A stretch of DNA of 64,000 bases from contig JALUUL010000070.1 of NCBI GenBank assembly GCA_027021385.1, positions 31,051 through 95,050 of the forward strand. The letters are read 5' to 3'. Positions 18,829-27,957 of the stretch are shown one piece after another (the stretch's first letter is position 1; every line of letters begins with the position of its first letter). The DNA is from Planctomycetota bacterium (GTDB lineage Bacteria > Planctomycetota > UBA1135 > GCA-002748355). Below the pieces are notes generated by a model. The model had not been told where the DNA came from, made no database searches, and worked only from the letters and a program-made list of their open reading frames with translations. A program made the position numbers and the translations under genes.

Positions 18829-21800
18829 GTGTCGGTCCTCCTCCTTCTTCTCGCCTTCCTGACCGGGTTCGCCGGTCTCTGCTTCGAGGTCGCATCCTTC
18901 CGGGACTGCGGGCTCGTCCTCGGGCTGGGGTCCGGCGCCCAGGCCCTGGTACTTGGAAGCTTCCTCTTCGGGCTCGGGCTGGGGGGGCTGGGACCGGTCC
19001 GTTTCCCGGCATGGAAGGAGAGGCCTCTCTCCTGGGCCGGGATCCTGCAGATCGCCGTGGCTGCCTGGATTCCGATCTGGGGCTTCCTGCTCCCTGGTCC
19101 GGAAGCCCCCGCGGTCCGGGCGGCCGTCTTGGCGGCGGGGGGGCTCTTCCTCGCCGGCCTGTCGATGGGGGCGGCCTTCCCCCTCCTGTTCCCCGTCCTG
19201 ACGAGGCGGGGCCTGGGGCCGGGAGTCCTGCAGGCTGTGAACCTCGCCGGATCCGTCGCCGGGGCCCTGGCTGGAGCCGTCTTCCTCGTGCCGCTGCTGG
19301 GGATCGAGACCTCGCTCCGGATCGCCGCCCTCCTCTACCTCCTTTCGGGGGTGGTCCTCCTTCTCGCCGGACGGGGAACGGAGTCCTCGCCGTCCCGGGG
19401 AACAGGGCCCGGGCCGGCCGGAGGACCGGCGGCGGGGGCACGGACGGAAAGGGCCTACCCCGCATTCACGCGATTTCGTCCCCTCTGCGTCGCGGCGGGT
19501 TTCGCGACCCTGGCCTGCGAACTCTGGATCCCGAGAAGGGCGGTCTTCGTTCTCGGAGGCTTCCTCCCGACCTTCGCCGGAACCCTCGCCGGAGCAGTGG
19601 CCCTCCTGGCCGCCGGGAGCCTTCTGGCCGAGGGGGCGCGGGTCCGGAGGATCTTCGGGAAGGACCCGGAGAGGATGGCGGCCCTCGCGGCCCTCGGTGC
19701 CCTGGGATCGGTCCTGCTCTTCGAGTCCCTTGCCGGGACCTTCGCCGCCTTCTCTCCGGACGGTCTTGGAACGGCCCTCGCCGCGGCCTTCCTCCTTCCC
19801 TTCGTCTCGATGGCTCCGGCGCTCCTGCCGCTCGGCGCCCTCCTTCCCCTCGTGCTCCGTGCCGGCGGGTCGGGCGGGGTTCCGGCGGCCCGTGCGGGAC
19901 GGGTTTTCTTCTGGTTCGGGCTCGGGGCGGCCCTCGCCGCCCTCGCCCTGCCGGAGTTCCTCGACCTTCCTCTCGATTCGGTCCGGGAGGGACGGCCCTC
20001 CGGCCTCTCGCCCGTACGGATCCTTCCGCTCGTAGGAGGCCTCGTCCTCCTGCTCGCGCAGCGAGGCCCAGTGCCCCGGATTGCCGCGGTCCTCGGGGCC
20101 GCGCTCCTCGCCTTCCCCCCCCTCGAGCTTCCTCCGATGCTCGAGGGGTCGAGGAATCTCCAGGAGGGCCTCCATGGAAGACGGGTCCTGCGGGAGCGGG
20201 CCGATCGGCTCTTGACGGCCTCCGTCGTCGAGGATCGTCTCCTCGGGGATCGCCTGCTCTACACCGACGAGTTCGCCGCCGCGGGGGGGCGCTTCTCCTC
20301 CTACATGCGCGCTCTCGGACTCCTCTGCGCCCTCGAGGCCCCGGAAGGGGACCTGGCCGTCCTCGGTCTTGGAACGGGCAGGAGCCTGGCCGCCGTCCTC
20401 AGGGGGGCGAGGGGCCGGAGCGTGCATCTCGTCGAGGTCTCGCGAGCCGTCCTCGCCTGTTCCTCGGACTTCCCGGAGAACTCCGTCCCCGGTCCGCCGC
20501 CCCGGATCCACCTCTCCGACGGCCGGAGGTTTCTCGCCCGCCGGGCCCCGGGGAGTCTGGCGGGCATCCTCCTGGAGCCCCTGCTCCCGCAGGCGCCGGC
20601 GAGCGTTCACCTCTATTCGACCGGTTTCTACGAGGCGGCGAAGAGAGCCCTGGTCGAGGGAGGGGTCCTCGTCCAGTGGCTCCCGACCCATGCCCTTCCA
20701 CGGGGTCTCTTTCTCTCCCTGGTCGCCACCTTCGCGGCCGCCTTTCCCGAGGGGCGGCTCCTCCTCCTCGACGAGAGCTGTCTCCTTCTCGGGGCGAAGG
20801 GGGGGCCGCCCCCCTCCCTCGAGGAGCGCCTGGACGCCTGCCCGGAATCCCTCCGCGGCGAGGCCCTGGTCTCCGGCCTCGCGGCGGGCGTCGATGGGGC
20901 GGTCGCCGGCTTCCCCCTCGCGCGGGCGGATCTCCGGAGGCTGCCCCTCGTCCGGGACGACCGCCCCTCCCTCGAACTCGAGGCCTTCGCTCCGCCGAGG
21001 CGGCTCCTCGGATACCTGTCCGAGAACCTCCGTGTCCTGTGCGGGTGGTTGGAGGGGACCGAAGCGGCGGGACCGCGCCCCCGCGCCCGGCTCCACCGGT
21101 TCCGCGCCCGGCTCTCGCTGGCCCGCGTCCCCCTGGAACCCGCAGGGCCCTCGAGCCGCCTCGCGGTCCTGGACCTCGAGAAGGCCGTCGAACTCTGCCC
21201 AGAGTCCACGCTCCTGCGACGGGAGCTCAGGCGCGCCCGCGCGGTCCGGGACCGGCAGGCGGCCCTCCTCGCGCTGGCCTCGGGCCGGCGCAGGGAGGCG
21301 GCCCGCCTCGCGGCGCTCGCTCTCGAGGACGGGGGGCTCGACCCCGTCCTCCTCGGGATCCGGGTCTTCCCGGACGAAACCGGAAAGCCCGACCCCGGAA
21401 GCCTCCGCCTCCTCGCATCCCTCCTTCCGACCTGGAGGACCTTCCGGGGCTTCGCCGCGAGAAGGGACCTCGGTTTCGCCCCCCTCCTGGACCTTCCCGA
21501 AGGTCTCCTTGGGCCGGTCTCCCCCGAAGCCTTCCCCGAACCTCCCGTCGGCGCGGAGGCCTTCGCCTCGGTCCTCCTCCGAGAACCCGAACGGATGCGG
21601 GTGCATCTCATGAGGCGTCCCTACGCCTGTGTCGCATCATGGGTCGGCCGGGGGCGCCTGCTCCGCGAAATGGAACCTTCCCTCAGGGCGGCCTTCGGAA
21701 GGCTCATGGATTCGGCGGGACTCGAGGCCTGGAGATCGGCCCTCGAAAGGGACCCCTCCCTGCTCGCGTTCCTGGCTCCGGTCCTCCCGAAGGATCTTCC

Positions 21801-22068
21801 CCTCCCTCCCTGGCTCGGGCCGGTCGCCGAACGGCTCGGCCCCCGGGGGCGGGCGGCCTGGCTCGACTGCCTGGAAGGGCGTCGGGACGAGACGAGCCTG
21901 GGCTTCCTCCTGGACGTCCTCTGCTGGCCCGACGAGCAAGCCCCTTCGATCCGGAGGGCCTGGGTCGAATGGAGGCGCCGGCGTCCCGGGGATCCGGTCT
22001 TCGATCCGGCTCTTCCGAGGAAGGAGCGGATCGCGAGGGTCCGCGCCCTGCGCCGCGGGCGGAGGTAG
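18829..22068 (+). CDS. Membrane protein fused to a spermidine-synthase-like domain
   Basis: A 1079-residue protein. The N-terminal 460 residues form about 12-14 membrane helices with a repeated small-residue pattern (FGLGLGGLG, GLSMGAAFPLLFPVL), as in the fused MFS/spermidine synthase family. A Rossmann methyltransferase-like domain follows (about 480-690): LAVLGLGTGRSLAAVLRGA is the cofactor loop, VHLVEVSRA the acidic end of strand 2, IHLSDGRRFL the active-site region, and GGVLVQWLP a family signature. The last 380 residues are Arg/Leu-rich helical repeats of unknown role. Such fusions are common in environmental bacteria, but whether they make polyamines is unknown. GTG start. Confidence 0.82.
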   Translation: MSVLLLLLAFLTGFAGLCFEVASFRDCGLVLGLGSGAQALVLGSFLFGLGLGGLGPVRFPAWKERPLSWAGILQIAVAAWIPIWGFLLPGPEAPAVRAAVLAAGGLFLAGLSMGAAFPLLFPVLTRRGLGPGVLQAVNLAGSVAGALAGAVFLVPLLGIETSLRIAALLYLLSGVVLLLAGRGTESSPSRGTGPGPAGGPAAGARTERAYPAFTRFRPLCVAAGFATLACELWIPRRAVFVLGGFLPTFAGTLAGAVALLAAGSLLAEGARVRRIFGKDPERMAALAALGALGSVLLFESLAGTFAAFSPDGLGTALAAAFLLPFVSMAPALLPLGALLPLVLRAGGSGGVPAARAGRVFFWFGLGAALAALALPEFLDLPLDSVREGRPSGLSPVRILPLVGGLVLLLAQRGPVPRIAAVLGAALLAFPPLELPPMLEGSRNLQEGLHGRRVLRERADRLLTASVVEDRLLGDRLLYTDEFAAAGGRFSSYMRALGLLCALEAPEGDLAVLGLGTGRSLAAVLRGARGRSVHLVEVSRAVLACSSDFPENSVPGPPPRIHLSDGRRFLARRAPGSLAGILLEPLLPQAPASVHLYSTGFYEAAKRALVEGGVLVQWLPTHALPRGLFLSLVATFAAAFPEGRLLLLDESCLLLGAKGGPPPSLEERLDACPESLRGEALVSGLAAGVDGAVAGFPLARADLRRLPLVRDDRPSLELEAFAPPRRLLGYLSENLRVLCGWLEGTEAAGPRPRARLHRFRARLSLARVPLEPAGPSSRLAVLDLEKAVELCPESTLLRRELRRARAVRDRQAALLALASGRRREAARLAALALEDGGLDPVLLGIRVFPDETGKPDPGSLRLLASLLPTWRTFRGFAARRDLGFAPLLDLPEGLLGPVSPEAFPEPPVGAEAFASVLLREPERMRVHLMRRPYACVASWVGRGRLLREMEPSLRAAFGRLMDSAGLEAWRSALERDPSLLAFLAPVLPKDLPLPPWLGPVAERLGPRGRAAWLDCLEGRRDETSLGFLLDVLCWPDEQAPSIRRAWVEWRRRRPGDPVFDPALPRKERIARVRALRRGRR

Positions 22069-22077
22069 GATCCCGGC

Positions 22078-23112
22078 ATGGAAATCCGACTCGCCGAACT
22101 CGCCGAGGCCGTCGAGGCCGAAGTCCGCGGGGACCCCGAACTCCCGATCCGGGGCGTCTGCGCCCTCGACGCCTCCCTGGATGAGGCTGAGGGGAAGCTG
22201 AGTTTCCTCTCCGACCCCTCCCGTTCCGGGGAGCTCGGGAAGACGAACGCCGCGGCGGTGCTCGTCCCCGGGTCCCTGGATCCCGCGGGGCTCGAACTCC
22301 GCCCGGCCCTTCTCCTCTGCCGGGATCCGCATCTCGCCTTCGCGCGGATCGCGTCCCGGTTCCATCCCCTTCCCCGGGCCGTCGAGACGAGGATCCACCC
22401 GAGCGCGGTCGTCGCAGAGACCGCGGTCCTCGAGGATCCGGTCGAGATCGGTCCCTTCACGGTCGTCGAGGACGGGGTGCGGATCGGAGCCGGCAGCATC
22501 GTGCAGGCCTCCTGCGTTCTCGGCCGGGAAAGCCTGCTCGGCCGGGATTGCCTTCTCCACCCCAGAGTCGTGCTCTATCCCGGAACGAGGCTCGGGGACC
22601 GGGTTCGGGTGCATTCCGGGGCGGTGCTCGGCGCGGACGGGTTCGGGAACGCCCGCGGTCCGGAGGGATACGAGCGCATCCCGCAGGTCGGGGTCCTCGT
22701 CGTCGAGGACGATGTCGAGATCGGGGCGAACACCTGCCTCGACCGCGGGGCCCTGACCGAGACCCGTATCGGACGCGGGGCCCGATTCGACAACCTCTGC
22801 CACGTCGCCCACAACTGCCGGGTCGGTCCCCATACCGCGATGGCCGCGCAGGTCGGGATCGCGGGGAGCACGAAGATCGGAGCCTGGTGCATGTTCGGGG
22901 GCCAGGCGGGGATCAGCGGCCACATCGAAATCGGGGAAGGCTCGATCATCGGTCCCCAGGCGGGGCTCGGGGTCTCGCTCCCTCCGGGCAGCAAGGTGAT
23001 CGGAAGCCCTGCGAGGCCCTGGAGGGAGTTCTGGAAGGAGGTTGCGATCCTCAAGCGGATGGTCGCGGGGAGGAGAGGATCCCGGGAGGCGGGAGGGGGA
23101 GCTCCGGACTAA
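22078..23112 (+). CDS. lpxD: UDP-3-O-acylglucosamine N-acyltransferase
   Basis: A 344-residue left-handed beta-helix acyltransferase of lipid A synthesis. It adds an N-linked hydroxyacyl chain to UDP-3-O-acyl-glucosamine. A uridine-binding N-terminal domain (1-105) precedes hexapeptide repeats (I-G-x-x-x-x pattern, about 110-315) and a C-terminal helix. GADGFGNARGPEGYERIPQ and the catalytic His in NLCHVAHNCRVG (about residue 245) match LpxD. It implies the cell makes lipid A. It lies ten bases after the preceding gene and its stop overlaps the convergent gene by four bases. Confidence 0.96.
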   Translation: MEIRLAELAEAVEAEVRGDPELPIRGVCALDASLDEAEGKLSFLSDPSRSGELGKTNAAAVLVPGSLDPAGLELRPALLLCRDPHLAFARIASRFHPLPRAVETRIHPSAVVAETAVLEDPVEIGPFTVVEDGVRIGAGSIVQASCVLGRESLLGRDCLLHPRVVLYPGTRLGDRVRVHSGAVLGADGFGNARGPEGYERIPQVGVLVVEDDVEIGANTCLDRGALTETRIGRGARFDNLCHVAHNCRVGPHTAMAAQVGIAGSTKIGAWCMFGGQAGISGHIEIGEGSIIGPQAGLGVSLPPGSKVIGSPARPWREFWKEVAILKRMVAGRRGSREAGGGAPD

Positions 23113-24215
23113 CGGACGAGAGGGGATGGGGGAGGGGGGAGGACCTCGAGGATCCGGTCCCTCGTACGAAGATAGAGTTCGAGGTCCCCTCCGAGCGGAT
23201 CGGGGAGGTCCGCTTCAGGATCCAGGCGGCGCGGGGCCTCGGCGTCCTCTTCGAGGGGAAGTTCGGATTCCTCGAGCCGTTCCCTAATCCTCCGGACCTG
23301 GGCCTCGCTCATCGCGTAGATCCTCGAGGCCCGGGCCAGGAGCCCGTCCTCGAGGGGCCGGGAGCGGTGGGATCCGAGGTCGATCCCCAGGGCCGCGAGG
23401 GCCGCGACGGCCTCGGGCGCCGCCGGTTGGCCGGGAAGGGCCGCGCAGCCCGCGGAGGCCGTCATCAGGCCGGCCGCGGGCAGGTCGGGGGGATCGACGC
23501 CGAGCCGTCGCGCCCATTCGCGGCGGGCCAGGGCCTCGGCCATCGGGGAGCGGCAGGTGTTCCCGGTGCAGACGAAGAGGCAGAGGGTCACGGCCGCCGC
23601 CAGGATCCTCGTCGTCTCGATCCCTCCTTCCCTGAGGATTTCGATCCGGCCGTCCCTTCCGGCGGCGACCACGCTCGAGGCCTTGCCGACCGGGCAATCC
23701 CCGGCCTCGAGGACGAAGGCGGCTTCCCGGAGGGCCGGGTGGATCTCGGAGGGTCGCCTCGCGGGGTCGCCTCCGGGGAGGTTCGCGCTCGTCATCAGGA
23801 GGGGGGTCGGACAGGCGGCGAGGAGCCGTGCGGCCGGACTCTCTCCGACGACTCTGAGCCCGAGTCTTCCGTCCCGGGCGAAGGCCTCGAAGCGCGATTC
23901 CCGCAGAACCGGGAGGACGAGAGTCATCGGACCCGGCCAGAAGCGTCGGGCGAGCCTGCGGGCCTGGACGGTCCACGCGCATTCGCCGGCCGCCTGCTCG
24001 GGGAAGGCGAGATGGAGCGTGAACGGCCGTTCCCCTCCCTTCAGGGAGCGGAGGCGCCGAACGGCCTCGGGCCGATCGGGCCGGGCCGCGATCCCGTAGA
24101 CGGTCTCGGTCGGGAGGACGACGAGACCTCCTTCCTCGAGGCGGGCAAGAGCCTCCGCGATCGGGATCTCCGATCGAGGACGGCTTTCCCTGGGGATCCG
24201 TGGGTCCTGGTCCAT
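23109..24215 (-). CDS. Fusion of threonylcarbamoyl-AMP synthase (Sua5/YwlC) and YwlE-like arginine/tyrosine phosphatase
   Basis: A 368-residue two-domain protein. Residues about 13-205 are a YrdC/Sua5 domain (EGGLVVLPTETVYGIA; SLKGGERPFTLHLA; FWPGPMTLVLP; LLMTSANLPGG) that makes threonylcarbamoyl-AMP for the t6A tRNA modification. Residues about 210-366 are a low-molecular-weight phosphatase: P-loop VCTGNTCRSPMAEAL with nucleophile Cys216 and Arg222, and the acid-loop Asp in LPDPLGGDLELY. The Thr after the nucleophile (C-T-G-N-T-C-R-S) is the residue that in Bacillus YwlE selects phosphoarginine. ywlC and ywlE are close neighbours in Bacillus. The ATG at 24215 is chosen because the open frame upstream (to 24296) is low-complexity. 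Confidence 0.9.
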   Translation of the reverse strand: MDQDPRIPRESRPRSEIPIAEALARLEEGGLVVLPTETVYGIAARPDRPEAVRRLRSLKGGERPFTLHLAFPEQAAGECAWTVQARRLARRFWPGPMTLVLPVLRESRFEAFARDGRLGLRVVGESPAARLLAACPTPLLMTSANLPGGDPARRPSEIHPALREAAFVLEAGDCPVGKASSVVAAGRDGRIEILREGGIETTRILAAAVTLCLFVCTGNTCRSPMAEALARREWARRLGVDPPDLPAAGLMTASAGCAALPGQPAAPEAVAALAALGIDLGSHRSRPLEDGLLARASRIYAMSEAQVRRIRERLEESELPLEEDAEAPRRLDPEADLPDPLGGDLELYLRTRDRILEVLPPPPSPLVR

Positions 24216-24352
24216 GTCGTTGCGGGCGCTGTCGGGCGGGGGTACGGTCCTGCGGCCCGCCGGCCGCCTTCCTCCACCCCATTGGAAGGGAGCCACGATA
24301 GCCGGAAGTTCGGCCGGGGTCGCTCACCGGACACGCTTCCACGGGATCCGAG

Positions 24353-25171
24353 ATGAAGGAACGAAGGAACACGGGGGACGACGGATCGAGGACGCCCGGG
24401 GCCGCGTCCAGCCGGGAGTCCGATCTCGCCCTGCACGGGCGCCGCCTCGCCCTTCTCGGAAGCCTCGTCGGCGGGTTCGCCCACGAGATCAAGAACCCGC
24501 TCTCCACGATCGGCTTGAACCTGAAGCTCCTCGAGGAGGAGCTCGCGGGCGCGGAGACGCCGAGGGAGAAGAAGGTCCTGGACCGGACGGTGCGGTTGAG
24601 CCGGGAGGTCGCCCGGCTCCAGGCCATCCTCGAGGGCTTCCTCGACTATGTGCGAGCGCCCCGGCCGACCTTGGAGCCGGAGCGCCTGGGGGACCTGGTC
24701 CGCGAGGTCGCGGACCTGATGGCCCCGCCGCTTGAAGCGAGGGGGATCTCGATCCGCCTCTACCTTCGGGAGGGGCTGCCGCCGCTCCCGATCGACCGGA
24801 AGATGATCCACCAGGCCCTCGTCAATCTCGTAACCAACGCCGAGCAGGCCATGACCGAGGGCCGAGGGGGCGAGATCCTGATCGCGACGGGGAGGCTCCG
24901 GGAGAACGGGCGGACCCTCCAGACGATTTCCGTCACCGATTCGGGGCCGGGGATGCCTCCCGAAGTGCTGCAGCGTTGCTTCCAGCCCTACTATTCGACG
25001 AAACGTAAAGGGTCGGGGCTCGGCCTGGCGATCACCAGGCGGCTCGTCGAGGATCATGGGGGGGAGATCCGGGTCGAGAGCCACGAGGGCAAGGGAACCC
25101 GGTTCGAAATCCGTCTACCGGAAGCGGAGGAGGCCGGATCGCCGCCGGAGACGGGGGAAGGAGAAGGATGA
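24353..25171 (+). CDS. Soluble sensor histidine kinase (NtrB-like)
   Basis: A 272-residue cytoplasmic histidine kinase without membrane segments or a recognisable sensor domain. The H-box GSLVGGFAHEIKNPLSTIG carries phospho-acceptor His44. The HATPase domain has the N-box LVNLVTNAEQAM, G1 DSGPGMPPEV and G2 GSGLGLAI. It should phosphorylate the receiver of the next gene, whose start overlaps its stop (ATGA). The upstream signal must come through a partner or the short N-terminus. It is divergent from the Sua5 fusion with a 137-base gap. Confidence 0.92.
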   Translation: MKERRNTGDDGSRTPGAASSRESDLALHGRRLALLGSLVGGFAHEIKNPLSTIGLNLKLLEEELAGAETPREKKVLDRTVRLSREVARLQAILEGFLDYVRAPRPTLEPERLGDLVREVADLMAPPLEARGISIRLYLREGLPPLPIDRKMIHQALVNLVTNAEQAMTEGRGGEILIATGRLRENGRTLQTISVTDSGPGMPPEVLQRCFQPYYSTKRKGSGLGLAITRRLVEDHGGEIRVESHEGKGTRFEIRLPEAEEAGSPPETGEGEG

Positions 25172-26535
25172 CCCGCCGGATCCTGATCGTCGACGATGAC
25201 GAAGCGCACGCGAAGGTCCTCGTGGAGGCTCTAGGCCCCCTCGGATTCGAGGCGGAGACCTCGACGACCGGGGAGGAGGCCGTGCGGAAACTCGAGGAGG
25301 AGCGCCCGTTCTCCCTCGTCCTGACGGACCTGGTCATGCAGGGCGTCGACGGCTTCGCCGTTCTCGAAGCCGCGAAACTCCGCGATCCGGCGACCCAGGT
25401 CCTGATCCTGACCGGGCACGGCGGGCGGGAGATCGCGGTCAAGGCCATGCAGCAGGGCGCACTCTACTACCTCGAGAAACCCGCGGACCTCGCGGAACTC
25501 AGGGCGAAGGTGCAGAGGGCCGCCGAGGCCTTCGACCGGGAGAAGGCCTACCAGGACCTCAAGCGGGACCTCGCGAATCTCCAGGGAATCGAGGGGATCG
25601 TCGGCCGGGATTCCCGGATGGTCCGGGTCGTCGAACTGATCTCCCAGGTCGCGCCGACCCAGGCCTCGGTCCTCGTCCTCGGGGAGTCGGGCACCGGCAA
25701 GGAACTCGTCGCGAGGGCGATCCACCAGATCTCCCCCCGGAAGGACAAGCCCTTCGTCGCCCTGAACTGCGGGGGCATGTCCGAGGGGACGATCGGCTCC
25801 GAACTTTTCGGGCATGTCAAGGGGGCCTACACGGGGGCCGTCGGGGACCGGGAGGGGAAGTTCGAGTACGCGGACGGGGGGACCCTCTTCCTCGACGAGG
25901 TCGCCGAGATGCCGGTCGAGACCCAGGTCAAGCTCCTGCGCGTCCTCGAGGAGCGGAGGGTCGTTCCCCTCGGGACGAACCGGTCGCGTCCGGTGGACGT
26001 CCGGGTCCTGGCCGCGACGCATCAGGATCTCGCGCGCAGGGTCGAGGAGGGGACCTTCCGCAAGGACCTCTATTACCGGCTGAAGGTCGTCACGATCGAA
26101 CTGCCGGCCCTCAGGGAGCGCAAGCAGGACATCCCGCTCCTGGCCGAGCATTTCCGGAGGATGTTCTGCAAGCAGCACGATCGGGACGTCGACGGTTTCG
26201 ACCGCGAGGTCCTGATGGCCTTCGCCGCCCATTCCTGGCCGGGGAACGTCCGCGAACTGCGCAACGTGGTCGAGAGCATGGTCGTGCGCGCGCGGGGCAA
26301 CATCCTGACCGTTCTCGACCTCCCGCCCGAACTCGCCGCCGAGAGCCCCCATACGGAGGACCCATGGATCTTCCTGGCGGGCAAGGACCACCGTGACGTC
26401 GAGCGGAACCACATCCGGGTGACCCTCGAGACCTTCCAGGGGAACCGGCAGAAGGCGGCCTCGGCGATGGGGATCTCCGAGCGGACCCTCTACCGCAAGA
26501 TCAAGGAATACGAGCTGGAGAGCCACGGTCGATGA
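25168..26535 (+). CDS. Sigma-54-dependent response regulator (NtrC family)
   Basis: A 455-residue transcription activator. The receiver domain (1-120) has phospho-acceptor Asp54 in VLTDLVMQG. The AAA+ domain (about 140-370) has Walker [15 protein letters not shown] in place of the usual GAFTGA sigma-54 contact loop (near residue 222), and Walker [10 protein letters not shown]. The C-terminal Fis-type helix-turn-helix is [19 protein letters not shown]. The pair controls sigma-54 promoters after phosphorylation. SD AAGGAG lies four bases before the start. Target genes are not evident here. Confidence 0.94.
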   Translation: MTRRILIVDDDEAHAKVLVEALGPLGFEAETSTTGEEAVRKLEEERPFSLVLTDLVMQGVDGFAVLEAAKLRDPATQVLILTGHGGREIAVKAMQQGALYYLEKPADLAELRAKVQRAAEAFDREKAYQDLKRDLANLQGIEGIVGRDSRMVRVVELISQVAPTQASVLVLGESGTGKELVARAIHQISPRKDKPFVALNCGGMSEGTIGSELFGHVKGAYTGAVGDREGKFEYADGGTLFLDEVAEMPVETQVKLLRVLEERRVVPLGTNRSRPVDVRVLAATHQDLARRVEEGTFRKDLYYRLKVVTIELPALRERKQDIPLLAEHFRRMFCKQHDRDVDGFDREVLMAFAAHSWPGNVRELRNVVESMVVRARGNILTVLDLPPELAAESPHTEDPWIFLAGKDHRDVERNHIRVTLETFQGNRQKAASAMGISERTLYRKIKEYELESHGR

Positions 26536-27209
26536 ACGGGGACCGGCTCCTGGACGTCGTCGCGATCGACGGTCCCTCGGGATCGGGGAAGAGCACGATC
26601 GCGAAACGCCTGGCCGAACGCCTGGGCTGGCGGCATCTCGACACCGGGGCGATGTATCGGGCCGTGACCCTCCGCTTTCTGGAACTCGGGGTCCATCTCG
26701 AGGATCCCAAGGAGGTCCGCTCCGCCCTCGAGAGCCTCGATCTCAGGCTCGGCGAGGAGGCGGAGGTCTACCTCGAGGGCCGGGAAGTCGGCTCCGCGCT
26801 CCGGCGTCCCGAGGTCGAGGCCCGGGTCTCGGCCGTCAGCGCCCTGCCCGCCGTCCGCAAGGCCATGGTCGCCCTGCAGCGCGCGGAGGCCGGAAAGGGG
26901 CCCCTCGTGGCCGAGGGGAGGGACATGACGACCGTCGTCTTTCCCGACGCCCGGTGCAGGATCTTTCTCGAAGCCTCGGTCGAGGAGCGCGCCCGCCGGA
27001 GGCTGCGGGACTTCGAGCGGGCTTCCAGGGAGGTGGGGTTTTCGGAGGTCCTCGAGGAGATCCGGGCCCGGGACTTCCTGGATTCGACGCGGGCGGACGC
27101 CCCCCTCCGGAAGGCCGAGGGGGTCCACGTCCTCGACACGACCGGTCTTTCGATCGAGGCCTGCGTCGATCGGATCGAACGGATCCTCCGGGAGGGAGCC
27201 TCGAGGTGA
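26532..27209 (+). CDS. cmk: Cytidylate kinase
   Basis: A 225-residue P-loop kinase that phosphorylates CMP and dCMP. The P-loop is IDGPSGSGKSTIAKRLAERL, followed by the substrate site HLDTGAMYRAVTL, VAEGRDMTTVVFPDA and RRLRDF, all standard for Cmk. The start overlaps the preceding regulator stop by four bases. In many bacteria cmk precedes plsC and rpsA, and that order is kept here. Confidence 0.96.
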   Translation: MNGDRLLDVVAIDGPSGSGKSTIAKRLAERLGWRHLDTGAMYRAVTLRFLELGVHLEDPKEVRSALESLDLRLGEEAEVYLEGREVGSALRRPEVEARVSAVSALPAVRKAMVALQRAEAGKGPLVAEGRDMTTVVFPDARCRIFLEASVEERARRRLRDFERASREVGFSEVLEEIRARDFLDSTRADAPLRKAEGVHVLDTTGLSIEACVDRIERILREGASR

Positions 27210-27820
27210 GCCCCGCCCCGCCGCTCGCCCGCGCCGAACTGCCGTACCTGTTCTGCCGGCAGGCCGTGCGTATCGCCTTCAAACTCTGGTTCGCCTACCG
27301 CGCGGAGGGACTCGAGAACCTTCCGACCGACCGTTCCTACCTCCTCGTCGCGAACCACCACAGTTTCATCGACCCTCCGATGGTGGGTTGCGCCGACCCC
27401 CATCAGCTCGGCTACCTGGCGCGGAAGAGCCTCTTCAAGCCCTACGGCTTCGGGCGGCTCCTGCGTTTCGTCGGCTCGATCCCGGTCGATCGGGGAAGTT
27501 CCGACCGGGGCGCCCTCGAGGCCGCGGTCCGGTGCTTGAGATCCGGACGCCCGATCGTCTTCTTTCCGGAAGGGACCCGGGGACCGGAGGGTGAGGTCGG
27601 TCCCTTCAAGCGGGGCTTCCTTCTCGTGGCCCGGAGGGCGGGAGTCCCGGTCGTGCCGGTCGGGATCACGGGGTCCGGACGGGCCTGGCCCAAGGGACGC
27701 GTCCTTCCGAGGATGCGGGCCGTCACCGTGAGGTTCGGGACGCCGATTCCCCCCGGGGAACTGCGGGTCCTCGGGGAGGAAGGGGTCCGGCGGCGGGTCC
27801 TTTCGCTCTGCGAAACCTAG
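27206..27820 (+). CDS. plsC: 1-acyl-sn-glycerol-3-phosphate acyltransferase (PlsC family)
   Basis: A 204-residue membrane-associated acyltransferase for phosphatidate synthesis. Motif I is NHHSFIDPP (His-x4-Asp catalytic pair), motif II follows as IPVDRGSSDRGA, motif III is FPEGTRGPEG, and VPVVPVGITGSG is motif IV. The GTG at 27206 forms a GTGA overlap with the cmk stop and gives a normal N-terminus. The frame stays open farther upstream, but that part lies inside cmk. Confidence 0.93.
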   Translation: MSPAPPLARAELPYLFCRQAVRIAFKLWFAYRAEGLENLPTDRSYLLVANHHSFIDPPMVGCADPHQLGYLARKSLFKPYGFGRLLRFVGSIPVDRGSSDRGALEAAVRCLRSGRPIVFFPEGTRGPEGEVGPFKRGFLLVARRAGVPVVPVGITGSGRAWPKGRVLPRMRAVTVRFGTPIPPGELRVLGEEGVRRRVLSLCET

Positions 27821-27840
27821 GCTTTTCCCGGAGAGTCCGG

Positions 27841-27869
27841 TTCCGATCCGAGGTTTCCGGGGGTAGAAT
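27841..27869 (+). promoter_or_regulatory. Possible rpsA promoter
   Basis: TTCCGA, a 17-base spacer and TAGAAT, about 90 bases before the rpsA ATG. The GGGGGTAGAAT context recurs before gspG. The -35 match is poor. Confidence 0.35.
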
Positions 27870-27957
27870 CCTTGCCCTTTTGCCTGCTGCGGAGACCGCC
27901 GGGGTCTCGGCCGGGCCGGTTCCGTACTTGTTCCCCCGTTACCATCCCTTCAACTCC

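Noticed and set aside
18760..21606. A 948-codon open frame on the minus strand
   Set aside because: It mirrors the membrane/spermidine-synthase gene, has Glu/Gly/Arg-rich low complexity and no family motif.
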